Assembly (NCBI RefSeq): GCF_018863415.1
Contig: NZ_JAHKSN010000007.1
Location: 1-64,000, forward strand
Source of the DNA: Deinococcus aestuarii
Lineage (GTDB): Bacteria > Deinococcota > Deinococci > Deinococcales > Deinococcaceae
Direction: 5' to 3'
DNA: 64,000 nucleotides
In this document: piece by piece, positions 1-13,949 of the stretch
Layout: each line of letters begins with the position of its first letter
How positions within the stretch are numbered: position 1 is the first letter of the stretch
The notes under the pieces: generated by a model
The model's input: the letters and a program-made list of their open reading frames with translations, nothing else
Told to the model about the DNA's origin: nothing
The model's database searches: none
Position numbers and translations under genes: made by a program

Positions 1-250
<250 letters not shown>

Positions 251-420
251 ACTCGAATCCTCCTGAAAGCTGGTGTCCCGGCTGCGGGACGGGCCTGAAC
301 AGCATACAAGGCTGGGCGGGTCCGACTGTGCGACTCGGACGATGCCTCACGCAAGCTGCCAGCCCAACCCCATCAAGGCAAACGTGGCCTGCCGGGAAAG
401 CGGGCCACGTTCTGGGCTGG

Positions 421-492
<72 letters not shown>

Positions 493-494
493 GG

Positions 495-660
<166 letters not shown>

Positions 661-693
661 GGATTGTCCCTGGCCCTGACCTGTGAGACAGAG

Positions 694-769
<76 letters not shown>

Positions 770-850
770 ACCCTTCCTGCACGCCGGAACACGCGGAGCA
801 GGTCCCTGAGCACGGAAGCGGCACGCCTGGGCGCTGACTTCCGGCTGTGA

Positions 851-879
851 ATAGTAGCATCGGACCCCGGGGGTGTCAA
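851..879 (-). promoter_or_regulatory. Sigma-70 type promoter of the tRNA-tuf operon
   Basis: On the reverse strand a perfect -35 TTGACA (879-874) is followed after 17 bases by a -10 TACTAT (856-851). This is the best promoter match in the window and points into tRNA-Thr(TGT) about 80 bases downstream. The rest of the 292-base gap to the ABC gene holds no gene. A weaker TAGACT box (985-990, + strand) could serve the ABC exporter. Confidence 0.85.
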
Positions 880-1061
880 CACGGCGCGCGCGCCGCAGAG
901 GGGCGTCTGTGGATTAACGTTTGCCCTGTCTCCGGAACCAGGGGACTCCGCCATTGCGCGCATTCATGGCTCGGTCAGGGGGCGTAGACTGGCCGCCTTT
1001 CGGGCTTCCCGCGGCCCTGGACCGTGTGGCCTCCCCCCATCCTTTTTCCTGAGGTGAACCC

Positions 1062-2980
1062 TTGGACAGTCTGCGAACCCTCTGGCCGTACCTGCGGCTT
1101 CACACGCGGCAGTACGTGATCGGCCTGTTCGCGGTGGTGGTCGCCAATGCCGTGAACCTGCTGCCGTACTACTTCATCCGCCTGACCATCGACGGGCTGA
1201 CGGGGGCGACCGACGCCAGTCCGGGCACCCCGGGCGTCACGCTCGGGCAGGTCGGGCTCTACGCGCTCGGGATCGTCCTGGCGGCGACCACCGCCGGGGC
1301 GCTGATGCTGGTCATGCGGCGGCAGATCGTGATCGCCTCGCGGCAGACGGAGTACGAGATCCGCCGGGACATCTACGCGAACCTCCAGACCCTCGACAAG
1401 GGGTACTACGACCGGGCGCGGACGGGCGACATCATGAACCGCCTCACCGGGGACCTCAGCGCCGTGCGCGAGATGCTGGGCTTCGGCGCGTGGCAGGTCG
1501 TGAACATCGTCTCGGGCTTCGCCACCGCCTTCGCCGTGATGTTCGGCCTGAGCTGGCAGCTCACCCTGATCGTCCTGGCCGTGCTGCCGATCATCGTGGG
1601 CATCCTGACCTACCTCGCGCGGCTCATCAACAAACGTCACACCCTCGCGCAGGAGCAAAACAGCCTGATCGCCGCCAAGGCGCAGGAGAACTTCAGCGGC
1701 GCCCGCGTCGTGAAGGGGTACGCCATCGAGGACCGCGAGGTTGCCGACTACCGGGCGATGAACCTCGAACTCCTGCGGCGCAACATCGCCCTGGCGAAGG
1801 TGGACGGCCCCCTGCGCGCGTTCATGAGCCTGTTGATCGGCATCGCCTTCGGCCTGATCCTCCTCGTGGGCGGGCGGCTGATCCTGAACCCCGCCAACGA
1901 CGGCTCCTTCACGGTCGGCATGTTCGTGCAGTTCGTGGGCACGCTGGAGCGCCTGACGTGGCCGATGCTGATGGTGGGCTGGATCACCGGAATCACCCAG
2001 CGCGGGCTGGCCTCGTGGCTGCGGCTGCGCGAGTTGCTGGAGGCCCGGCCCAATGTGTACGACGAGCGCGGGCGCACCCAGCCGGGTATCCGCACCCTGC
2101 GCGGCGACGTGAGCTTCGAGAACGTGTCGCTGCGCTACGGCGACCGCGCGGTGCTCGACGGGGTGAATCTGCACATTCCCGCCGGGACCTTCGTGGGGAT
2201 CACCGGGCCGACCGGGAGCGGCAAGACGGTCCTGGCGAGCCTCATCACCCGCAGCATGGACCCGACGGGCGGCGTGGTGCGGATCGACGGCCACGACGTG
2301 CGCGAGGTCCCGTTGCGGACCCTGCGGGAGAACATCGCGGTCGTGCCGCAAGAACCCTTTCTCTTCAGCGACACCATCGCCAACAACATCGGCTTCGGGC
2401 TGGAGGGGCGCGACCTGCCCGCCGTCCCGACCGGGGTGAGCGTGGTGACGACCCCGCCGCCCCCCGAGATGCCCCAGCAGCCCGACCTGGGCCGGGTGCG
2501 GGAGGCGGCGCGGCTGGCGGGCCTCGCGGGGGACGTGGAGAACTTTCCCGCCGGGTACGACACGATGCTCGGTGAGCGCGGGGTGACCCTCAGCGGCGGG
2601 CAGCGGCAGCGCACGGCCATCGCGCGGGCCATCGTGCGCAATCCAAGCATCCTGATCCTCGACGACAGCCTCTCGGCGGTGGACACCGAGACCGAGCGGC
2701 GCATCCTCGACGGGCTGCGGGAGATCAGCCGGGGGCGCACCGTCCTCCTGATCGGGCACCGGGTGAGCACCCTGCGGCACGCCGACCAGATCGTGGTGCT
2801 GGAAGAGGGCCGGGTGGTCGAACAGGGGACGCACGACGACCTCCTCGCGCTGGGCGGGCATTACGCCGAACTCGAGCGCCTTCAGCGTCTCGCCAGCGAC
2901 CTCGACGCGGAGGACCAGCCCACCCTCGACCCGGAGGTGGCCGCCGACGACCTCGAACTCCAGATCCCGGAGGCCGTGAA

Positions 2981-2984
<4 letters not shown>
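1062..2984 (+). CDS. ABC exporter subunit A (membrane domain + degenerate ATPase site)
   Basis: Half-transporter of 640 residues: six-helix membrane domain (about 1-320), then a nucleotide-binding domain with Walker A GPTGSGKT (about 380), signature LSGGQRQR and Walker B ILILDD. Residue 535, where an active ATPase has the catalytic Glu, is Asp. A Pro-rich insertion ([13 protein letters not shown]) lies between the Q-loop and the signature. The start is TTG, chosen because GAGGTGA lies just upstream and the protein then begins at the usual membrane-domain boundary. The stop overlaps the next start in GTGA, so the two subunits are translationally coupled. Substrate unknown; multidrug or lipid export is usual for such pairs. 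Confidence 0.93.
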
Positions 2985-4852
<1,868 letters not shown>

Positions 4853-4864
4853 AGGCGTTGGTGC

Positions 4865-5164
4865 ATGGCATATCACGTGGTTACGGAGTGCTTAATTTGT
4901 GCCGGATCACCGCTATTTTTTCGGCTAGGCTCGCACCGAGACTCCCTGTTCCTTTTTTGGCCGGAGTGTGATTCCGTTTGGCTTGATCCGCGACGTATAG
5001 AAGTGGATCAAGCGCGGTTTCCTCAGTTCGATTCAGGTTGGTTAATTCCTGGCACTTACTTTTCCATCGAAGGTGGAGGGGCTCGTGGGGCTACTGCTGC
5101 CGAGATCACGAGCGCGGGGTGTTGGGACTTGGTGGCTGGTGCCTTTGAGGAGATAGAGTTTTAG
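4865..5164 (+). CDS. Small orphan protein, possible Cys-pair zinc ribbon
   Basis: 99 residues, unrecognised. The N-terminal half has CLIC (residues 9-12), a hydrophobic stretch and ECDSVWLDP. Cys-pair plus C-x-x-V-W-L-D-P resembles small one-domain proteins with a broken zinc ribbon. Base composition is clearly lower in G+C than the neighbours, suggesting transfer. The ATG is 10 bases after the ABC stop and lacks a good ribosome site. Confidence 0.6.
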   Translation: MAYHVVTECLICAGSPLFFRLGSHRDSLFLFWPECDSVWLDPRRIEVDQARFPQFDSGWLIPGTYFSIEGGGARGATAAEITSAGCWDLVAGAFEEIEF

Positions 5165-5266
5165 CTGGCACTTCCATTGAGGTTCTTGGTCAACAGACCC
5201 CAGATAAGCAGGCGGTACGAGTCGAGGCTCCTCTCTCATACCGCGCCCTTCGTTCCGCGCCCCCTC

Positions 5267-5305
5267 CTGACCGTCCGCTGACACGCCAGTGACGCCCGCC
5301 TGACA
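5267..5305 (+). promoter_or_regulatory. Candidate PHO box array upstream of pstS
   Basis: Four direct repeats CTGACC, CTGACA, GTGACG, CTGACA start at 5267, 5278, 5289 and 5300, exactly 11 bp apart. Response regulators of the PhoB/PhoP family bind direct repeats with this helical spacing in other bacteria. Nine bases after the last repeat comes GACACT (5315-5320), a -10-like box 6 bases before the pstS ATG. The repeats thus take the place of a -35 element. Confidence 0.65.
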
Positions 5306-5326
5306 GTTCGCACCGACACTGGCGGC

Positions 5327-6355
5327 ATGAAGAAGACCTTTCTCCTGGGCCTCGCCCTGGTGACGACCGGAAGTGCCGCCGCGCAGACTGCTCTCACGGG
5401 CGCGGGCGCGAGCTTTCCCTATCCCCTCTACTCCAAGATGTTCGCCGAGTACAAGGAAAGCTCCGGCGTCACCGTCAACTACCAGTCGGTCGGCAGCGGG
5501 GCGGGCCAGAAACAGATCGTCGAGCGCACCGTGGACTTCGCGGGCTCGGACAACCCCATGAGCGACGAGGCGATGAAGGCGGCGCCCGCCAAACTCCTGC
5601 ACGTCCCCACCGCCATCGGGGCGGTCGTGCCCGCCTACAACATCCCCGGCGTGACGCAACCGCTGAGGTTCACGGGTCGGGTGCTCGCCGATATCTACCT
5701 GGGCAAGATCAGGACCTGGAACGACAAGGCCCTCACGGCGCTCAACCCCGGCGTGACCCTTCCGCCCCTGCCCGTCACCGTGGCGCGGCGCAGCGACGGC
5801 TCGGGCACGACCTACGTGTTCTCCGATTACCTCGGCAAGGTCAGCCCCGAGTGGAAGAGCAAGGTCGGCGTGGGCAACTCCCTCCAGTGGCCGGTTGGCA
5901 CCGGGGCCAGGGGCAACGACGGCGTGGCGGGCGTCGTGAAGAGCACGCCGGGCGCCATCGGGTACGTCGAGCTGGTGTATGCCAAGCAGAACAAGCTCCC
6001 CTACGGCAGCGTGCAAAACCGTGCCGGGAAGTTCGTGCTGGCCGACAACGGCCCCGCCGCCGCCGCCGCGCAGGGCGTGGTGATCCCCGCCGACACCCGC
6101 GTGAGCCTGACGAACAGCGCGAACGCGGACGCCTACCCCATCGCCAGCTTCACCTACGTGATCTTCTACCAGGACCAGAAGTACGGCAACCGCACCGAGG
6201 CACAGGGCCGGGCCCTCAAAAGCCTGCTCGGCTGGATGACGACCAGCGGGCAGGGGTTCAACGAGCCGCTCGACTACGCCAGGTTGCCCGCCAACGTGTC
6301 GAGCAAGGTCAGGGGCATCCTGAACTCGATGACCTACGGCGGCAAAAAGCTCTGA
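5327..6355 (+). CDS. pstS: Phosphate ABC transporter substrate-binding protein PstS
   Basis: Secreted phosphate-binding protein of 342 residues. Signal peptide [20 protein letters not shown] (cleavage after AAA/Q), then the family start [18 protein letters not shown] and the phosphate-contact segments YQSVGSGAG and [15 protein letters not shown]. It captures phosphate for PstCAB, whose genes follow. The ATG lies 6 bases after a -10-like box, so the mRNA may be nearly leaderless. Expression is probably induced by phosphate starvation through the repeats upstream. Confidence 0.96.
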   Translation: MKKTFLLGLALVTTGSAAAQTALTGAGASFPYPLYSKMFAEYKESSGVTVNYQSVGSGAGQKQIVERTVDFAGSDNPMSDEAMKAAPAKLLHVPTAIGAVVPAYNIPGVTQPLRFTGRVLADIYLGKIRTWNDKALTALNPGVTLPPLPVTVARRSDGSGTTYVFSDYLGKVSPEWKSKVGVGNSLQWPVGTGARGNDGVAGVVKSTPGAIGYVELVYAKQNKLPYGSVQNRAGKFVLADNGPAAAAAQGVVIPADTRVSLTNSANADAYPIASFTYVIFYQDQKYGNRTEAQGRALKSLLGWMTTSGQGFNEPLDYARLPANVSSKVRGILNSMTYGGKKL

Positions 6356-6372
6356 ACGCGCAACGTCCACGC

Positions 6373-6398
6373 GGGCGGCCCGGAGGATGGGGCCGCCC
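6373..6398 (+). terminator. Hairpin between pstS and pstC
   Basis: Perfect 9-bp stem GGGCGGCCC/GGGCCGCCC with a short loop just after the pstS stop, without a T-run. Such hairpins commonly stabilise or partly terminate the abundant binding-protein mRNA; this role is inferred. Confidence 0.5.
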
Positions 6399-6434
6399 AT
6401 GCCCTTGGGGCCGCCCCGCCCGTCTCCTGGCCGC

Positions 6435-6451
6435 CTGACCTCGGGCTGACA
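6435..6451 (+). promoter_or_regulatory. Second candidate PHO box, upstream of pstC
   Basis: CTGACC and CTGACA, again 11 bp apart, the same pair in the same order as the first two repeats before pstS but with a different 5-base spacer. Nine bases later follows TGAACT (6461-6466), at the position where pstS has GACACT. It suggests a phosphate-controlled internal promoter for pstCAB. Confidence 0.5.
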
Positions 6452-6500
6452 CCCGGCGTGTGAACTGAGGCTCGCCCGCCTGCGCGAGGTCAACCCCACC

Positions 6501-7517
6501 ATGAGTGAATCTGCCCGCCGATCCTCCGTCCGCCCGGCCCGGAGCGCCGCCCTCTCCAGCGGGGGCGACCGCGTGTTCCGGGGCCTGATCCTCGCGCTCG
6601 CCTCCGTCATCGTGCTCGTCTTCGTGCTGAGCGTGTACCAGCTCGCCCGGGAGTCGTGGCCCGCCCTCCAGACCTTCGGGTGGCGCTTTTTCACCGAGCG
6701 GACCTGGAACCCGGTCGAGGGGACCTTCGGCGCCCTGAGCATGATCGTCGGCACGCTCGTGACCAGCCTCGCGGCGCTCGCCATCAGCGTTCCCCTGGCG
6801 GTGGCGAGTGCCCTGTTCGTGGCCGAGTACGCGCCGAAGTGGCTGGCGCAGCCCGTGGGCTACCTGATCGAGCTGCTCGCCGCCGTGCCCAGCGTGGTGT
6901 ACGGGCTGTGGGCGCTTTTCGTCATCGCGCCGATCCTGGGCCGCTGGCAGACCGCCTTCTTCCTCGACCCGGCCAACCTCCCGACAATCACCCGCTGCAA
7001 CGAGCTGTGGGCGCAGGGCCAGACGAGCCTCCAGTGCTTCCTCGTGCCGCCGGGCGCGGGAGGACGCGGGCTGGCGCTCGCCATCATCATCCTGACCGTG
7101 ATGATCCTGCCGTACACGGCGTCGGTCGCGCGCGACGTGATCCGGCTCGTGCCCGCCGACCAGAGAGAAGCGATGTACGCGCTGGGGGCGACGAAGTGGG
7201 AGGTCATCTCGCGCGCCACCTTGCCCTACGCCCGCGCCGGGATTCTGGGCGGCGTGATCCTCGCGCTGGGCCGGGCGCTGGGCGAGACGCTGGCGGTGGC
7301 GATGGTGATCGGCGACAGCCAGGAGATTCTCAGGAGCCTGTGGGGCGGCGCGAGCACGATGGCCTCCGTGATCGCCAACCAGTTCGGCGACGCGCAGGAG
7401 CGGCTGCACCGTTCGAGCGTGGTCGCGCTGGGGCTGACCCTCTTCTTCCTGAGCGTGGTCGTGAACTTCGCCGCTCGCCTCATCATCGCCCGGCTGACGC
7501 CCAGGGGCATCCAGTGA
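6501..7517 (+). CDS. pstC: Phosphate ABC transporter permease PstC
   Basis: Integral membrane permease, 338 residues, with a cytoplasmic N-terminus and about six helices. The binding-protein-dependent permease motif is near the C-terminus ([33 protein letters not shown], given here in part as [13 protein letters not shown] followed by [10 protein letters not shown]). It forms the channel with PstA. The stop overlaps the pstA ATG by one base. Confidence 0.95.
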   Translation: MSESARRSSVRPARSAALSSGGDRVFRGLILALASVIVLVFVLSVYQLARESWPALQTFGWRFFTERTWNPVEGTFGALSMIVGTLVTSLAALAISVPLAVASALFVAEYAPKWLAQPVGYLIELLAAVPSVVYGLWALFVIAPILGRWQTAFFLDPANLPTITRCNELWAQGQTSLQCFLVPPGAGGRGLALAIIILTVMILPYTASVARDVIRLVPADQREAMYALGATKWEVISRATLPYARAGILGGVILALGRALGETLAVAMVIGDSQEILRSLWGGASTMASVIANQFGDAQERLHRSSVVALGLTLFFLSVVVNFAARLIIARLTPRGIQ

Positions 7518-8380
7518 TGCGGGCCGCGACGGCGACCCCCGCCCGTCCCCGCGCCCGGCTCAGCCCGGCCCGGCGGGTGAAGAATCTGCTGATGGGCGCC
7601 CTGATCTTGCTCGCCACGGTGATCGTGGTGGCGCCCCTGATCCTGATCTTCGTGTACCTGCTGCGCGAGGGGCTGGGGGCGATGAACCTGGCGTTCTTCA
7701 CCCGCACGCCCGCGCCGGAGGGGGAGGCGGGGGGCGGGCTGCTCAACGCCATCACCGGAAGCCTGACCATGCTGGCGATGGCGAGCGTGATCGGCGTCGG
7801 GGTCGGCGTGGCGGGGGGCATCTTCCTCGCCGAGTACCCGCGCCACCCGCTGATGCCCAGCGTCCGGATGCTCAGCGACGTGCTCGCCGGGATTCCGGCC
7901 ATCGTGATGGGGCTCGTCGCCTACGGGCTGCTCGTGTTGCAGTTCGGCTTCTCGAGCATCGCCGGAGCGCTCGCGCTCGGGTTCCTGATGATCCCCATCG
8001 TCGTGCGGACGACCGAGGAAGTGCTCAAGCTGGTGCCCCTCACCGTGCGGGAAGCCGGTCTGGCGCTGGGGTTGCCCCAGTGGCTCGTCATCCTGCGGAT
8101 CGTGCTGCCCGCCGCCGCCGGGGGCATCGTGACGGGCGTGATGCTCGCCCTCGCCCGCGTCGCCGGGGAGGCCGCGCCGCTGCTGTTCACGGCCTTCGGC
8201 AACGTCAGCGTCAACCTCGACCCGACCAAGCCGATGAGCGCCCTCCCCCTGGAAATCTACCGGGGCGCCACGAGCGCCTACGACGAGAACCAGCGCCTCG
8301 CCAAGGCCGGTGCGCTCCTCCTCATCACCCTGATCTTCCTCACCAGCCTGCTGGCCCGCTGGGCGAGCCGCCGCAGGTGA
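7517..8380 (+). CDS. pstA: Phosphate ABC transporter permease PstA
   Basis: 287-residue partner of PstC with about six helices. The EAA-type loop is seen as REAGLALGLPQWLVILRIVL followed by ARVAGEAAPLLFTAFG, typical of PstA. ATG at 7517 in the TGATG overlap with pstC; the GTG three bases earlier is less likely. It transports phosphate with PstC, driven by PstB. Confidence 0.95.
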   Translation: MRAATATPARPRARLSPARRVKNLLMGALILLATVIVVAPLILIFVYLLREGLGAMNLAFFTRTPAPEGEAGGGLLNAITGSLTMLAMASVIGVGVGVAGGIFLAEYPRHPLMPSVRMLSDVLAGIPAIVMGLVAYGLLVLQFGFSSIAGALALGFLMIPIVVRTTEEVLKLVPLTVREAGLALGLPQWLVILRIVLPAAAGGIVTGVMLALARVAGEAAPLLFTAFGNVSVNLDPTKPMSALPLEIYRGATSAYDENQRLAKAGALLLITLIFLTSLLARWASRRR

Positions 8381-8390
8381 GCGAGCGGTC

Positions 8391-8447
8391 AGCTCTCAGC
8401 CGTCAGTACAAGACATTCCTTTTGCTGATCGCTGACGGCTGAAAGCT
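8391..8447. repeat. Intergenic inverted repeat (AGCT-TCAGCCGTCAG type)
   Basis: Arms at 8391-8406 and 8432-8447 match at 15 of 16 positions and flank a 25-base A+T-richer loop. It lies inside the pst operon between pstA and pstB. Related TCAGCCGTCAGCTTTCAG sequence occurs near 60297. Confidence 0.7.
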
Positions 8448-8479
8448 CCCACACCACCCCATAAGGAGCCTCTGAACCC

Positions 8480-9238
<759 letters not shown>

Positions 9239-9312
9239 GCGTTTCCTCGCGGTCCCCTCTGCCCTCACGGGACCTGACCCCGCCCTCACAAGGGGCTACC
9301 ATACTCCCGGGG

Positions 9313-9963
9313 ATGACGAACGGCGAGGCGAGCACGGCGCACCTGACGGCCCGGTTCCTGCGGATGCTCAGCATCGCGCTGGAGGAACTCGACGCCGTGC
9401 GGGACGCCTCCGGGCGGGCGGAATACGCGGGGCTCGCCGCCCGCGCGGGGGAACTGGAGCGCGAGACCGACCTGCTGGAGCGCGAGATCGAGGACGCCTG
9501 CCTCGCCGCCTTCGCCGGGCCGCTCACGCCGATTGAGCTCGCCTTCCACCTGATGGTCTTTCGCAGCCTGACGAATCTGGAGCGTGTCGGCGACTACGCC
9601 CTGCGGGTGGCGCGCGACCTCGAACACCTCGCCCCGCGCACGCGCAGCGCCACCTTGCAGGACGTGCTTCCGCTCGTGAATCTGCTCGTCGAGATGGTCG
9701 AGCGCCTCGCCTACGCCTTCGCCGAGCGCGACGTGGGGGCCGCCCGCGAGGTGATGCGCCTCGACGCCGAGGAGGTGGACGCCCTGTACGAGCAGATGAC
9801 CCGCGCGAGCGTGACCCGGTTGCTGGAGCGTCCCGACGACACGGAGGTCGCCCTGACCGCCGGGCGGATGGCCCGCAGCCTGGAGCGGCTGGGCGACCAC
9901 CTCGTCAACGTGGCCGAGCGGCTGGAAGTGCTGGTTTTGGGGAAGCGTATTCCGGCTCTCTAG
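9313..9963 (+). CDS. phoU: Phosphate transport regulator PhoU
   Basis: 216 residues forming two repeated three-helix units, each with the PhoU metal-binding pattern: SLTNLERVGDYA (about residues 94-105) and SLERLGDHLVNVAERL (near the C-terminus). PhoU normally links the Pst transporter to the phosphate sensor kinase and restrains uptake when phosphate is plentiful. TACCAT (9297-9302) and CTGACC 17 bases before it suggest an extra promoter just upstream. Confidence 0.94.
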   Translation: MTNGEASTAHLTARFLRMLSIALEELDAVRDASGRAEYAGLAARAGELERETDLLEREIEDACLAAFAGPLTPIELAFHLMVFRSLTNLERVGDYALRVARDLEHLAPRTRSATLQDVLPLVNLLVEMVERLAYAFAERDVGAAREVMRLDAEEVDALYEQMTRASVTRLLERPDDTEVALTAGRMARSLERLGDHLVNVAERLEVLVLGKRIPAL

Positions 9964-10010
9964 GAGCGTTCTTCCTTTAAACATTCAATTCGTTATGCTC
10001 CTCCCAGCGG

Positions 10011-10367
10011 ATGATCGAAGATTTCCCTGAAAACCACGAGCTGATCTGGCTCTTCGAATCTGAGCCGGAGATTCTCAACCCGCAGGAGCCGTGGCTATTC
10101 AACACGATCACCTTCAAGACGCAGAGAAACGGCCTGGAGGTCGTGTGTTCTATCCTGCCGTCCTACGGCGACCTGTCTCTTCGTCTTTCCCTGCAAGAGA
10201 CCGAGATCGTCGCCGTTGATTTCTTCAGGATTCGGCGTAGTTCGATTCGGAATGAGAAGGGTTGTGAGGCGCTGGTGGTCGAGTTTGGGGAGGCGTCGGA
10301 CTTCAAGACCTTCGAACTCCAGCTCAAGCCGCATGTCCATCTCTCTTGGGGGAACCATTTCCTGTAG
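10011..10367 (+). CDS. Orphan hypothetical protein, lower G+C
   Basis: 118 residues, not recognised. The sequence is acidic with alternating hydrophobic stretches (beta-rich) and has no signal peptide or membrane segment. Codon usage is less G+C-rich than in neighbouring genes. Such single, acidic proteins are often cytoplasmic orphans or immunity-like proteins, but nothing here proves a role. ATG at 10011; a TATGCT box lies about 11 bases upstream. Confidence 0.6.
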   Translation: MIEDFPENHELIWLFESEPEILNPQEPWLFNTITFKTQRNGLEVVCSILPSYGDLSLRLSLQETEIVAVDFFRIRRSSIRNEKGCEALVVEFGEASDFKTFELQLKPHVHLSWGNHFL

Positions 10368-10436
10368 GGCTTGATCTGGACGGAGGACACGTCAGGCCAA
10401 ACCGTCCCGGCCCAGCGAGCGCGTACACTGCCCCCC

Positions 10437-12227
10437 ATGACCACCTTGCACCCCCGGGCGGACGAGCTGCCGCGCTGGCGCACCGACGACCTGTACGCGG
10501 GCCTGGACGACTCCCGCCTTACCGCCGACCTCGCAAAGCTGCGTGCCCGGGTGGCGGCGTTGGAGGCCGCCTTCGACGAGCTGGGCGTGCGCAAGGGCGG
10601 CTCCGTGGCGACGCCGGAGGCCCTGGCGCGGGTGCTGGACGGGCTGAATGAGGTGGCTGGGCTCCTCTCCCGCCTGCGCGGCTTCGTGTCCGCCTTCGTC
10701 ACGACCGACAGCCGCGACTCGCTGGCCCAGGAGCGCATGGGTGACCTCACCACCCTGAGCCTGCCGCTCGGGCCCCTGCGCTCACGCCTGACCGCGTGGC
10801 TGGGCGAGGGGGACGTAGAGGTGCTGCTCGCCGCGTCCGACGTGGCCCGCGCCCACGAGCACCTGATCCGCCGCAGTGTGGAGTATGCCCGGCACCAGAT
10901 GAGCCCGCAGGAGGAAGACCTCGCCGCCCGGCTGCGGCCCAGCGGGGCGGGGGGCTGGGCCAAGCTCCACGGCAACGTGACGAGCCAGCTCACCGGGGAG
11001 TTCCGGGGCGAGAACTTGCCCGTCACCGCCCTGCGCGCCCTCGCCACCGATCCCGGGGAGGGGGTGCGCAAAGGCGCCTTCGACGCGGAAATCAAAGTCT
11101 GGGAGAACGCCGAGGTCGTCCTCGCCGCCGCCATGAACGGGGTGAAGGGGGAGGAGGGCACTCTGAGCACGCGCCGGGGTTTCCCAGACAGCGTGGCCCC
11201 CAGCCTGCTCGCGCACGGCATCGACCGCGAGACGCTGGAGGCGATGCAGGGGGCGGTGGTGCGGTCCTTTCCCGACTTCCGGCGCTACTTCGCCGCCAAA
11301 GCCCGTGCGCTCGGCAAGGGGAAGCTCGACTGGTGGGACCTCTTCGCCCCGGTGGGCCGCTCCGGGACCGAGTGGACGTACGGGACGGGGACGCGCTTCG
11401 TGGAGGCGCAATTCCGCTCCTACTCGGACCGCCTCGGGGACTTCGCGGCCCGCGCCTTCCGGGAGGGCTGGATTGACGCCGGGCCGCGCGAGGGCAAACG
11501 CGGCGGGGCGTTTTGCATGTCCTGGGAGGGGGACGCCAGCCGCATCCTGATGAACCACGACCCCAGCCTCGACAGCGTGAGCACCCTGGCGCACGAACTC
11601 GGGCACGGCTACCACAACCTGCTCAAGTCCGTCCATACGCCCCTGCAACGCGAGACGCCGATGACCCTCGCGGAGACGGCGAGCATCTTCTGCGAGACGA
11701 TCATCCAGAACGCCGCGCTGGAGCGGGCGACCGGGGCGGAGCGGCTCTACGTCCTCGAAACCCAGCTCCTCGGCCACGCGCAGGTCGTGGTGGACATCCA
11801 CTCGCGCTTCCTCTTCGAGCGGGCGGTGTTCGAGAAGCGGGCGGAGCGCGACCTCACCCCGGGCGAACTGGGCGACCTGATGACCTGGGCGCAGCGGGAG
11901 ACCTACGGCGACGCGCTGGCGACCCTCCACCCCCACATGTGGGCGGTCAAGCCGCACTACTACAGCCTCGCCTATTACAACTACCCGTATACTTTCGGTT
12001 TGCTCTTTGGCCTGGGCCTGTACGCCCAGTACGTGCAGGCGAAGGAACGGGGCGAGGAGGCCAGCTTCCAGGCCCGCTACGACGACCTCCTCTCCAGCAC
12101 CGGCCTCGCGGACGCCCGCACCCTCGCGGCCCGTTTCGGGATCGACCTCCACGCGCCCGACTTCTGGGAGGGGAGCCTGGACGTGATCCGGGGGCAGATC
12201 GCGGCGTACGAGGAGGCGACGGGCTGA
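10437..12227 (+). CDS. M3 family oligoendopeptidase (PepF-like)
   Basis: 596-residue cytoplasmic zinc metallopeptidase that degrades oligopeptides. The zinc site is HELGHGYHN (HExxH), followed by the third ligand Glu in ETASIFCETI. The C-terminal WAVKPHYYSLAYYNYPYTFG is typical of M3B enzymes. The ATG at 10437 sits 7 bases after TACACT, a leaderless layout; an upstream in-frame ATG would add 22 unrelated residues and was not chosen. Confidence 0.93.
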   Translation: MTTLHPRADELPRWRTDDLYAGLDDSRLTADLAKLRARVAALEAAFDELGVRKGGSVATPEALARVLDGLNEVAGLLSRLRGFVSAFVTTDSRDSLAQERMGDLTTLSLPLGPLRSRLTAWLGEGDVEVLLAASDVARAHEHLIRRSVEYARHQMSPQEEDLAARLRPSGAGGWAKLHGNVTSQLTGEFRGENLPVTALRALATDPGEGVRKGAFDAEIKVWENAEVVLAAAMNGVKGEEGTLSTRRGFPDSVAPSLLAHGIDRETLEAMQGAVVRSFPDFRRYFAAKARALGKGKLDWWDLFAPVGRSGTEWTYGTGTRFVEAQFRSYSDRLGDFAARAFREGWIDAGPREGKRGGAFCMSWEGDASRILMNHDPSLDSVSTLAHELGHGYHNLLKSVHTPLQRETPMTLAETASIFCETIIQNAALERATGAERLYVLETQLLGHAQVVVDIHSRFLFERAVFEKRAERDLTPGELGDLMTWAQRETYGDALATLHPHMWAVKPHYYSLAYYNYPYTFGLLFGLGLYAQYVQAKERGEEASFQARYDDLLSSTGLADARTLAARFGIDLHAPDFWEGSLDVIRGQIAAYEEATG

Positions 12228-12230
12228 GGG

Positions 12231-12331
12231 GTGGGGAGTGGGTTGGGAAATGAACAAAAGGGGAGGAGGTGGACGCACCCGGATTGGCGTTCACCTCCTC
12301 TCCTCCCACTGACGACTGACCACTCCCCCAC
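12231..12331. repeat. Nested inverted repeats between convergent genes
   Basis: Outer arms GTGGGGAGTGG and CCACTCCCCCAC, and an inner long imperfect stem (about 12259-12304: GGGGAGGAGGTGGACGC against GGCGTTCACCTCCTCTCC), fill the whole gap between the M3 peptidase and sppA. It probably acts as a terminator for both strands; there is no clear T-run. Confidence 0.5.
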
Positions 12332-13945
<1,614 letters not shown>

Positions 13946-13949
13946 ACCC

